Shown piece by piece: positions 46,141 to 57,000 of a DNA stretch of 64,000 nucleotides. The stretch lies in contig JAVGVS010000107.1 in the NCBI GenBank assembly GCA_032718565.1, positions 1,046,379-1,110,378 on the forward strand, given 5' to 3'. The notes beneath the pieces are model-generated. The model ran no database searches. It had not been told where the DNA came from and saw nothing but the letters and a program-made list of their open reading frames with translations. The DNA is from Distichodus sexfasciatus. Lineage: Eukaryota; Chordata; Actinopteri; Characiformes; Distichodontidae. Numbering within the stretch: the first letter of the stretch is position 1; each line of letters begins with the position of its first letter. Both the position numbers and the translations under genes were made by a program.

Positions 46141-47730
46141 GAGAGAAAAGACAAGGCCTCGTTCGACGAAAATACACAATAAAACCGGTTTCTTCTAGAC
46201 AAATCGCATTGGAAAATGGCTAAGCAACGCAGAGAAAGACTAAATATACTGTTTTGCGTTAGAACATGGCCAAAATATGAAGGGAATACCTATATTTTTT
46301 AGCGTCGACTCAAGTCAGGCTTTTGGTAAATCCCTCCCCCTGCCATAGCCATCTGAGAAACAGGAGACAGTCTTGTCAAGCAAAAAAACAGAACATTGCG
46401 CACTATGTGAAAACGCTGACTGTTGTCTACTGAAAACATCACACTAACAACCTTGATTGCCCTTGTTAAGTGTTTTTGGCTGTTTTTAGTCAAATAATGC
46501 CTTAACTTTGAATACGTTTTACTGTTTCATAGGCATAAATATGTACATTGGTCATCAAGTATATTTTTCTATTTTAACAACATGCCAGTTTGTGTCTAGA
46601 TACATTCTGAAATATGAATTTTGCAGTTTGAAAGTGAGGGATCACTTGTGATCTTGTTATAGTTTTACATGCAAGTAAACATGAACCATATTATATTAAT
46701 TGAGCATCAAAGACAAGTAACATATTTCACATTCAGTATGAATATAAATTCAAAAGTCTATAATTCCGAGTACTAAATCTACTAAATATTTTTGTTTTTT
46801 CAAAACGCATATAAATGATCAGTAGGCCGCAAATTCTTCACTTGGCCTAAACTCTGAACACGAGGCCCTTTTCGCACAAGGCCAGGCCTGCGGTTTTGAC
46901 CCAAGCTACATCACCACTGACCCCTGGTGTTGGATGAGGAAATGGCAACAAAGCTGGTCATGAGGTTTCTATTTCTTCTGCAAAATATTGTTTTGATGAT
47001 CAACATAGATTAAATACATTTCATAAATACATGCATTTGTATTGTTTTTCAAATGTAATTTATTTATTTTTTAAATCTTATTTTAGATTTGATCTATTTC
47101 ATATATCAGATCATTTTAATTATTGTACTTCAAATGTAATTATATGATGAGATTTTGAGAACAATTCAAGTGAAAGTGTTTAGTTAAAAGTTATAATTAG
47201 CCTGGACTTTTTATTATCTTATTTTTTAACAGTGTCTTACTTCAAGGAAATTCCTAAACATATAAGTATAAACATAGCATAAAAACACTTTAACGTTAAT
47301 TCATTTTTTACATTTTAAATGAAGGGAAAACCCAGCAGTTTGTGTGTGAATCTGTGTGTGTATGTCTGTGTGTATGCATGGTGAAGGGTAAGAGGGTGAT
47401 CTGATAAGGTCTAGTGGTGGCTGTTACAGGGAGCATTCGTGTGATAAGGGAAAGACGAATGAACATGTGGTTATCTACAGCGTTCTCTTAACTCCACACA
47501 TAAAGGTATGACCTTTTTACAATCGCATTGACTGCTAGGATAATGAATGTTACCTGATAAATGTTATCAAACTGTTTAATGTTGCAATATTCATGATATG
47601 TACAATCTGTCATTTCTATAATTTCAATGTAAATGCATAGTGTAATTTAATATATACTGTAGGTTTTAGTATTGAGGTTTTTAACTACATTATCAACACT
47701 TTATTCATTTCTTTTTGGGAAGTACCCACA
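46141..47730. other. Intergenic region between divergent zmynd8 and slc16a7-like
   Basis: AT-rich, no ORF of note. It must contain the transporter's promoter and 5' UTR. A donor-like aaag|gtatga near 47503 and GATA motifs (47401-47460) are the only hints. Confidence 0.4.
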
Positions 47731-50700
47731 ATGCCCCCTACACCTTCTACTAACCTGGGCTACACTCCTCCTGATGGGGGCTGGGGATGGGCAGTGGTGC
47801 TCGGATCCTTCATATCCATTGGATTTTCCTATGCCTTCCCCAAATCACTCACCATTTACTTTAAGGAGATCCAGGAGTACTTCTCTGTCTCCTACAGTGA
47901 GATTGCATGGGTGTCTTCCCTCATGCTTGCTACCATGTATGCTGGAGGTGAGGTGAACGTTGCGTCAGTGAAGCTTTTAATTGTTGCAAGTATTTAGTTC
48001 AACCTGGTGTTTCTTGGAAATGTCCAAAGACAAGAGGCACTTAAAAGAGTCAGGGGAAAGAAACCAAATATACAGTATGATATATATTTATATATTGACT
48101 CTTCTTTTAATCTTTTGGGTGTATACAGTGCTTAATCTTACATCAGATACAATATAATGATATATGACATATACATTTCAAATATGATATATAATTAGAT
48201 ATATTATATCTAAGATTGATGATTTACCCCAAGTTTTTACCAGTCGGGTGCGTTTCCCAAAAGCATAGTTGCTAACCTATTGCTAATGTAGTTAACAACT
48301 ATGCTTTTGGGAAACGCACCCCTGATTAGCATAAATGTGGTTGAGGTGTGTTTAGTTGTGATTTTCACTTGAATCAGATATTTGCCATTAACAGGATTAG
48401 TCAAACCTGTACCTCATCTTACTTTACTACAACACACAACTAAAGGTCAAAACCACCAGTGAAATTCTCAGTACTGGCCTCAAATGTTCATCCATTGCAC
48501 AACCTTCATGGCTACTCTCATGTTCTGTGACTGGCTGATTTCTCTCTGCAGGTCCTGTGAGCAGCATTCTGGTCAATCGCTATGGGAGCCGGCCGGTGGT
48601 CATGATCGGCGGCTTATTAGTCGGGTTTGGAATGGTCACTGCTTCTTTTGGCACTACTATAATACATCTGTACATATGCGTGGGAGTCATAGGAGGTATC
48701 TTGATCAATAATTTGTTGCCATTATAAACCACAAGTGAAAAAAACTCAAGGGGCAGTATTTACAAACCTTTTGGTCAGTGAACCCCTGAGTCGTCAGACA
48801 CTCTGGACTTTGGGAGCCTCCCCTGTGTTTGTTTATGTGTATGTGTAATGATATCTAAAGTTCAAAAGCAGGACAGGGCACTGTTCCCCTTTTCAGGGTC
48901 AGTAAGAATCTGGTAAATGAAAATAGAAGGCCAAATAGAAAATAGGTAGAATATAAAAATCTGAATAAAATTACCAAAATAAAACACATAATGGATAAAA
49001 TAAGAACACATACAGTATACTGGGTGCACTTGTATTAATGTCATCTTCAGTTGAGACTAGGGAATCCATCTGAAGCAAAGCAGGTTTGGACCAGGCCAGT
49101 ACTTGGTGGTTTGATGCTGAAAAAGGTATTGATGGGTCCAACAGGAGGCCTGTGTGGATTAAAGTGCCCCAGGGGAGTGATGGGTAAACTGTGATATAAA
49201 AATGACTTCGGATGAGACATATATCCAAGGTCCTCTAACTCTGAAGTCATAAAAGATCCCTCTGCACTTTTCTAAAAGACTAGAGGTTAAACCACAATCT
49301 CCTACAAAAAGACCCACCATAACCCTTTCAGATCAGGCATCCTAATAACTCCCTATCTCTGGCTCATTCTCTTATGCACCTTCACCACCTTAGTTAATAA
49401 GCTGTAGCATCATTGAGCTGAATCTGGACATTGGTGGTTGGTGAAGTGCTTTAACTGTCTAAAAAATGTAATATTTATTCATTCAATTATAAATCACTTT
49501 TTTACTTTATACAATGTCATGTTTTTACCAGTGTAACAAGCATGTGGTCAAACAAACCAAGAAGCAAGAGTTTTAAGATGATGTCATGTTATTTCTCATT
49601 GCTCAGGTCTTGGCCTTGCCTTCAATTTGCAGCCTGCCCTGACGATTATTGGGAAATACTTCCTGGTGAAACGGCCCATCGCAAATGGTTTGGCCATGGC
49701 AGGAAGTCCAGTGTTCTTGTTCACTCTGGCTCCACTCAACCAGTTCCTGTTTGACAACTTTGGATGGAAAGGAAGCTTTTTCATCCTGGGAGCCATCACG
49801 ATGAACTGCTGTGTGGCTGGAGCCTTGATGAGGCCGATTAAGATTAACATGAAGCCTCCTGTGAATCTCAATGAAGGTGGAAATGGTGTGGGACTAGATG
49901 TAGATAAAGGGGAATTTAGTACTGACCCTCAGATGGCCAGCTTGGTCAGCAGGGAAGAAAAGCCCAAGAAGACAGGATGCACTGCACAGATAAACAAATT
50001 CATCGACCTCTCTCTCTTCAAGCACCGTGGCTACCTCATTTACCTGGTGGGGAATGTGGTAATGTTTTTTGGCTTCTTCGCCCCTGTCGTGTTCCTAGCC
50101 CCCTATGCCAAGCATCAGGGGGTAGACAAATACTCAGCTGCGTTCCTGCTCTCAATCTTCGCCCTGGTGGACATGGTGGCCAGGCCGGTGACGGGGCTGG
50201 TGGCCAACACGAAATGTATTCGTCCCAGGATCCAGTACTTCTTCAGTTTTGCTGTGGCCTATAACGGGGTTTGCCATCTGGTCTGTCCCTTCCTGCCTGG
50301 TTACATAGGTCTGGTGGTGTATGCCGTGATCTTCGGGCTGGCCTTTGGGATGGTGTGCGCTTTGCTTTTTGAGGTGTTGATGGATTTGGTCGGTGCCCAG
50401 CGCTTTTCTAGTGCAGTCGGACTTGCCACCATTATTGAATGCGGCCCGGTTCTTCTTGGGCCTCCTATATCAGGTATGTTATATTTCATATCCACCAGCT
50501 CGTCTACTAGAGCCTGGCACAAGCCAAAAAGGAGGCAAACAGCAGCCATCCAAATCCAAAAACGACAGATTAAAGCTTACATCAGTTCTTGCCGCAGAAA
50601 TGAGTCATAGAAACCAAAGAGACTATAATTCAAATCCGATTTGAAATGCAGACCAACACACTGATAATCCTTTGTGGAGAACAAAGGGAAAGGAAGTGGT

Positions 50701-51687
50701 TTAAATACAGTATATGACTCATAAACATCAAATCATCACACCACATGGCTTCCCAAACCCTGTTCACAGATATCTGTTGCTCACAGAAATGAGCTCTAAT
50801 TGTAATCAAGTACAATTTCTCAATCAAATAATCAAAGCTGGTTAGAGTAAGGTTGCAACTAATAGGGTGGTCGTCTGGTGGTTAGGATACTCGTCTCTGA
50901 ACCAAGAGGTTCTACCATCTACCATCACTGGGTACCTGAGCGAGACCTTTAACCCCAAGTTGCTCTCAGGAAACCTGTTCCTGAAATTAGGAAAATGGAA
51001 GTCACCCTGGATAAGAATGCATGCTAAATGTAGTAAATGTAATCTCAGCAGGATGGTATATCTCCAGGACCAGGGTTTTGGTCACCGTTATATAAACAAG
51101 CTTAAATATGAAACATGCACACATATGAACCACATTTGAACTACATATGACAAGCTTAAAATAAGTCCAGGAGGTCTAAAAGGAGACAGTAATCAAATTA
51201 GTAACATTCTAAACAAATTCTTATATGTAGAAATTTATTGCAATTATTGGTCAAAATGCAGGATTGGAATTACATTGAAACATTTCTTAATCATTCATTA
51301 AGAGTAAGATAATTCTTTCATAACATATATATTTACATATCCATCTTATAAACATACATCACACAGAACAGATGAAATTTGTAATATAAAAATGTATATT
51401 TGCTGTTGACTTATCCTCCCACAGGTGCGTTGGTTGACATTTTCAAGGACTATAAGTACATGTACTTCGCATGTGGTGTGATGATGCTGGTTCCTGGAAT
51501 CTTTCTGTTTATCATGAACTACTTCAACTACAGATGGTTGGAGCGAGAGGAACGTGAGAAGAGAGAGCAGATACAGATGGGCTCAGCTAAAGAGCTGGAT
51601 GTTGTGGAGGAGGCTGGAGACACGGAGCAGAATCTCAAATTCAGTCAAGAGGAGAAGTTTGTAGACTCAGCAAGCAAAGTGCCTTAA
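47731..51687 (+). CDS. slc16a7: Monocarboxylate transporter, MCT2/SLC16A7-like, 4 coding exons, 496 aa
   Basis: Exons 47731-47947, 48552-48695, 49607-50473, 51425-51687 are in frame across all junctions (1491 nt). The product has the MCT signature DGGWGW at residues 15-20 and the TM1 block GFSYAFPK, with the conserved Lys of proton-coupled transport. It also has NRYGSRPVVMIGG, the NGLAMAGSPVFL helix, and in TM8 the DMVARP Asp/Arg pair needed for substrate binding. A long cytoplasmic loop (about 200-240) splits two six-helix halves, and the tail is charged and Glu-rich. MCTs move lactate, pyruvate and ketone bodies with a proton across the plasma membrane, usually with basigin or embigin. Several blocks (YSEIAW, GPVSSxLVN, LNLQPALTIIGKYF-like, LFKHRGYLIYL, FLAPYAKxQGVDKYSAAFLLS) match MCT2 better than MCT1; a fish-specific paralogue is possible. 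No acceptor was assigned for the 5' UTR. A donor-like aaag|gtatga near 47503 could end a 5' exon. Confidence 0.9.
48246..48322. mobile_element. Near-perfect 77-bp palindromic element, copy 2 (slc16a7-like intron 1)
   Basis: The left arm 48246-48276 (starting gggtgcgtttcccaaaagc) pairs almost base for base with the right arm ending gcttttgggaaacgcaccc, leaving a loop of roughly 15 bases. Same arms as 30876-30993. Confidence 0.75.
50866..51040 (+). repeat. Family B repeat, forward copy
   Basis: Head ggtggtcgtctggtggttag and ctctgaaccaagaggtt (tRNA-like), then ctgagcgagacctttaaccc, aagttgctctcagg and the ggataagaatgcatgctaaa tail. In slc16a7-like intron 3. Confidence 0.7.
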
Positions 51688-52292
51688 AGCCACATAGATG
51701 AGGATTATCATTTATGACCTTATAGATGATGAATAGGTTAAAACTAAATTTATCTTATTAATACTGTTCTTTTGGCTAGGGAATATTCATCGCCATCACA
51801 ATCAGAAGCAGACATTTGCTATTTGATAACATATTTATTCAAATATATAAATATATATATTTATAAAAAATATATAAATATGACCCCTCTAAATCTAATC
51901 AAGATCTACAGCTGACTAAACTGGACAAGTTAATAGTGTATCAGAACTTTGGATAAAAAGAACCAATTATTCATTTGGGATGCAACTCTCCAGTGGATGT
52001 CCACTCCAACTCAGTCAAGAGGAGCTGTTTGCAGACTCAGCAAGCAAAGTGCCTTAAAGCCTTGTCTCACATCACATATATGAGGATTATCATTTATGTC
52101 CTTACAGATGATAAATAGGTTAAAACTAAATTTATCTTATTAATACTGTTCTTTTGGCTAGAGGATATTCATCACCACATTTATTATTTGTAACTACATT
52201 ATTTTCACTTTATGTGAGATTACTGTGCCAAAGCTTTAAATAATAATTTGTGGATAAATGATTGGCAGAACTTTGTTTTTAAAGCCAATAAA
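51688..52292 (+). other. slc16a7: 3' UTR of slc16a7-like gene with internal duplication and repeat
   Basis: The last 47 coding bases and following UTR (51641-51797) recur at 52011-52177, offset by 370 bases. The second copy still encodes the same final residues (SQEE...DSASKVP and stop) with two substitutions. Between the copies sits a repeat (51798-52001) that is also found at 58466-58676. A poly(A) signal CCAATAAACAG lies at 52285-52295, the likely 3' end. Confidence 0.6.
51798..52001. repeat. Repeat R, copy 1
   Basis: Shares blocks tcagaagcagacatttgct, atgacccctct, aaatctaatcaagatctaca, gtgtatcaga and aaaaagaaccaattattcat with 58466-58676 in the same orientation. It carries an extra (TA)n expansion. 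Lies between the two copies of the transporter's 3' end. Confidence 0.75.
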
Positions 52293-53420
52293 CAGTTTCT
52301 TAAGTTAAGTAATATTCTTAAGTTTACTTTGTTTAATGTTACCTTTATGAATGTGCCTTTATGAAAGTGATTGTGTGGTCTTGTTTGGAATGAATCACAC
52401 ACCAAATATAAGAAAGTACGTAATAGTAATGTCATAAAATATTGATATATCGATTATTGATATACCTGACTACTTCTTTACAGACAGTTTAATACAGTGC
52501 CATCTAGCGGTGTTTGGTTCTATTTACTAAACCATAACAAAGTATATAATTTATATTTTGGGCCACACCAAATAGAGTATTACATATGCTTTAAATAGTA
52601 TCAAAATGTAAAACTGTTTCAAAGATTGAACTTACTGAGAGATCGCATGATAAAGATCATAATCATTGCGTGTGTGATGTATCTTTATCAAATTCTATCT
52701 TACAAAATGGAATCGAATGTATTAATAAGCTACAAATAGATTAGGTATTTAAAACTGAGTGCAGTTCTTACAAATGCCTAATTTTAAGCCCCCATCACAT
52801 TTGTCACTGTAATGTTAATAAAATAACGTAACCCAGAAAGAAACTTTTTTGCGCAAACACTTTGAACCAAGCTTTATTTTTATGACGTCACACGTTCCTA
52901 ATCTATTAGTAGAACCAGGATGAAGACATTAGAGGTATTTGATGCTGTCAAATCTCAAATTCCAAAAATCCAGGTAGATGGTGCAACCCTCTTTCCAGCA
53001 CAGCACTGGATGATCATAATTCATAATAACATGGTCAGTGGTCCTTGATTTTAAGCTGACATTTAAAAAATTGCCATTCTGACCTGTGCCTATATATTTT
53101 TAAAAGCTTTTTAAAGACATTCTGTTCACTCCATTATGCCATTTTGTACTCTTGTGAACAGTGTAAGCTTAACTTATATGCAAGTAAAAACTTCCACATA
53201 TATACTGAGAAATTCCATCTAAAAACCCCTGATAGTTAACACTTGCCTTTGTTCATTAGCAAAGTAGTGTTTTTATGTACCTCACAACAGAACATCATCT
53301 TAAAAGTGGAATTTGTATGTGAAAAATACTGTGTCATAGTAGCAGCGAGAAATAAAAGAACCAAGTATACAACCTCAAGACATGTCCACTGCTACTCTCA
53401 TTAATTTTCTCACAAATATA

Positions 53421-53973
53421 CACTACCAGTCAAAAGTTTGGACACACCTTCCAATTCACTGTTTTTTCTTTATTTTCATTACTATTTACATTGTAGATTC
53501 TCACTAAAGGCATCAAAACTATGAATGAACTGTGTAAGGGCTATTTGACCAAGAAGGAGAGTGATGGAGTGCTGCGCCAGAAGGCCTGGCCTCCACAGTC
53601 ACCTGACCAAACCCAATCGAGATGGTCTGGGATGCGATGGACCGCAGAGTGAAGGCAAAAGGGCCAACAAGTGCACAGCATCTGTGGGAACTCCTTCAAG
53701 ACTGTTGGAAAACCACTTCAGGTGACTACCTCATGAAGCTCATCGAGAGAATGCCAAGAGTGTGCAAAGCAGTGATCAAAGCAAAGGGTGGTTATTTTCA
53801 AGAATCTAAGATATAAAACATGTTTTGGGTTATTTCACACTTTTTGTTTACTACATAATTCCATATGTGTTCATTCATAGTGCCTTCAGTGAGAATCTAC
53901 AATGTCAATAGTCATGATAATAAAGAATAAAACATTGAATGGGAAGGTGTGTCCAAAGTTTTGACTGGTAGTG
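53421..53973 (+). mobile_element. Internally deleted Tc1/mariner element
   Basis: Inverted ends cactaccagtcaaaagtttg and its reverse at the right end, flanked by TA. At about 553 bases it keeps only the C-terminal third of a Tc1-type transposase (KKESDGVLRQKAWPPQSPD, then a one-base frameshift, then DRRVKAKGPTSAQHLWELLQ to the ESKI end with a stop). It cannot encode an active enzyme. Confidence 0.9.
53622..53816 (+). pseudogene. Tc1-like transposase C-terminal fragment
   Basis: 64 codons from an in-frame ATG to TAA matching the conserved end of fish Tc1 transposases. The DDE catalytic domain upstream is deleted apart from the WPPQSPD motif in another frame. A relic inside the element at 53421-53973. 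Confidence 0.85.
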
Positions 53974-54045
53974 TACATTCTGTTTATCCCAAACACATGA
54001 GCATATGTCGTATACATCGTCTGTATGGCTTAAATGGTTGTATGT

Positions 54046-54051
54046 TTTATT
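54046..54051 (-). other. Candidate poly(A) signal of the p38 kinase gene
   Basis: AATAAA on the minus strand (tttatt on plus), only about 30 bases after the stop codon, which would give a very short 3' UTR. A later signal may be used instead. Confidence 0.35.
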
Positions 54052-54080
54052 GCATCGAACTCCCAGTGTCTCAAGGGGTG

Positions 54081-57000
54081 TTAGGTTGCAGTCTGCATGG
54101 GATTGACGGGGTCAAATGTCATAATCTCCATATGTATAAGACCTGGGGAAAAAGCAGGAAAATGCAATTAAAGGGAGAAGTCGATGAAACATGAAAAGTT
54201 ATCTGGACATGCAAAATTCATACGACATCTGCAACTGCTAAATCGATCAAGGGCGATCATTTCAAATTAATGATGTTTGAGCGTGTGCTTAATAATTTAT
54301 TAAGTGTGTGTGTGTGTGTGTGCGCTCATGCTCACTCTTCCACTCGTTTACAGCTAGCTCCAGACTCTCGAAGGAGTCGTCATAAGGGGGCGACTCAGGC
54401 TCGTTTTCTGGGTCGTGAAACTCCGACAGGTATGGGTGAGACAGACCATGTTTAGCTGTGAGTCTGGTTTCCGGGTCTAACATCAGTGTCTTCTCCAACA
54501 AGTCCACAACTGTAAAAATGAAACATATCAGAATATCCAAAAAGTAAAAATAGATAGATAGATAGATAGATAGAACTATTTCAGCCACAGCTATTTCATG
54601 GACTATTTCAGAAATTAAAGAGGGGGCTATTACATCAATCTGGTGCAACACTGACTAGCTACTGTTTCCCAAAATCACCATAAACCAAATTTCATCATTT
54701 TAAATAGGAGGATTAGCCACCACAAGCTAATATTGGAAAATATTATTAAGTTGAGGCCTGAAGTATGCAATCACTTAATGAAGCTTAATAAAGTAACAAT
54801 TTTTCATTGTTCCTAAATATTTCGGCTGTTTCATTTGTAGTATTTAGCTGACACTGTTCCACACTCGAATACACCCATTTTAGTCTTAAGATTCACTTGT
54901 GAACATGTTAATGAGTTGAATCAAGTTTGTCAGGAATAATGATTGTCTGATTGTGTGAGTGTGTGTGCCCAGCGGTGTGTTGGCGACTGCTCAGGGTTGG
55001 TCCCTGCCTTGTGCCCGCAGTTCCCGGAATAGGCTGTGGTCCCCCCACGACCCCGGTTGGGATTAAGCAGTTCAGATAATGAATCAATGAATGAAGTCTT
55101 AAACAATCTTGAACAAAGTCTTAAAGGCACAATAAGTGATAGGTGTACCTTTCTGGTCCATGGTAGGGAAGACCTCTCTGAAATCTTTCTTCTTCTGGAC
55201 TGGGAGGGTCTGCACATATGCCCTTGCCTTCAAGCACATCAATAATGCGTTCATTTTGCTGGCTATTACTGACAGTATAAATAATACTGAAAAGGGCTAT
55301 CACTTTAGAACAGTATATCTGTGTTAACCGGTTGCAGCTAAAATTTTATTTACACTTCAAAAAATTAATGCATTCATTTTATGCATTCATTTGGTCTTTT
55401 TCATCACTCTGAAACTTCACTTTTTTAACATATTGCACTGACAATTAGTTTCAAGTATTGCTTCAAAATGAACGTGTTACAGATTCATACATCTTTGCTC
55501 TGCATCTTCTGAACGAGAGATGAGTGTGGTGTTCCAGTCAGACGGAGAATCATGTTCAACTGGTCCATACCTGTGCAACAAGGTTAAAGAGGCGTGGAGG
55601 GCCGAGTAGTGTGGAAAAGGGGATCTGCATAAATGTATATTTAGCATGAAAAATACCGACGTGAGGCATCACTGGAAGGAAAGGATACTATCGTTTCCTG
55701 GGAAAAGCACCTGCCCTGTGATCATCTCAGCCAGAATGCAGCCTGCAGACCATATGTCCACTGCAAACAGGACAGTGCAAGGTTTAAAGTGTCAGTGATC
55801 AACAACGTGGATGATATTCCAGTTATACTAGTATATACTGTAAGTACACTAGTTAAAACATAGGAAGTCACTTATAAAAAAAATAATTTCTCACTGAGAC
55901 TCCCACCTCTTAATTCACGGGAGGTTCAAGATTCAGATGTAGTCAGTCATTGAAGATATGAATGTGTAATTATAGGCGCAGTATTTAGCTTTTAAGAATC
56001 TCTTTTTTTTGTTTTTTAAGGAGCACTTGGAGTGTACAGTAGACAACAAAATTACCTTAGTGACAGTGTTTTTGCTCTTTAATTTTTACAATTTTAGTGA
56101 CTTTCTATATTCACATAACCAAATCCCAAAAGAAATCTCTTAGAAATATGTGTGTAGTTTATGTTTCGTTGCTCAGATTGGGGTGTGATTACAGTCCTGG
56201 TCATTTTATTGTCACCGACACAATTATTTGCCATTGTGACCACAGCACAGCAAAGCAAAGTCCAGCACATAGTGCACACAAAATGTGACCTCTGCATTTG
56301 ACCCATCCGTGAAGGAGCAGAGGGCAGTATTATGGCAGCGTCCAGGGAGCACTGCATTAGTTGTACCTTTACCAGTCCGGACATAAATCGACGACCTTAT
56401 GATCACATGGCCAACTCTTCAACCGTTACACTACCAACTGCCCCAAAATAGGTTTATAGGTTACAGTACAGATTGGCACTGTATAGTTTTTTTCCGTGCT
56501 CATCCAGTACACGCAACGGTCCTCTTTGTTGGCATTTAAACATTGCTGTCACAATATTTGCTATTTTTTAAAATATGTGCCACTGTAAATGCTGCACATT
56601 GTAACACTGAATGGTAATAAAACCCTCAAAGCTGTGTATTTTATCACAGTAACACACTCTCTATCGCTCATGGTCTAATCAAACACTACAACACAAATAA
56701 AATACTCTTTCTTTGAGTTTATCAAGAGCTATTTAATCAGGATCTGAAACCAAATGACTTTGCTACTGACTTTGTGGCTAGTTTATGTTATTTGATTTCC
56801 AAATCTACAGGGATTATTCATACATCACTTTGTATACAGATGCATTGAAGTAAAATAGTATCTGTCTGTCACCTGTCTGAGTGTAATGCATCCAGTTGAA
56901 GATCACTTCCGGGGCTCTATACCACCGCGTCACCACATACCCAGTCATCTCCATCTCTGCGTGTCGTGCCAACCCAAAATCCAAGATCTGTGGAGTGTTA

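Noticed and set aside
48484..48711. 75-aa ORF running into transporter exon 2 in another frame
   Set aside because: The frame matching MCT transmembrane sequence is the spliced one starting at 48552; this ORF crosses the acceptor in the wrong frame.
50301..50549. Minus-strand ORF opposite transporter exon 3
   Set aside because: Antisense shadow of the conserved SLC16 coding exon.
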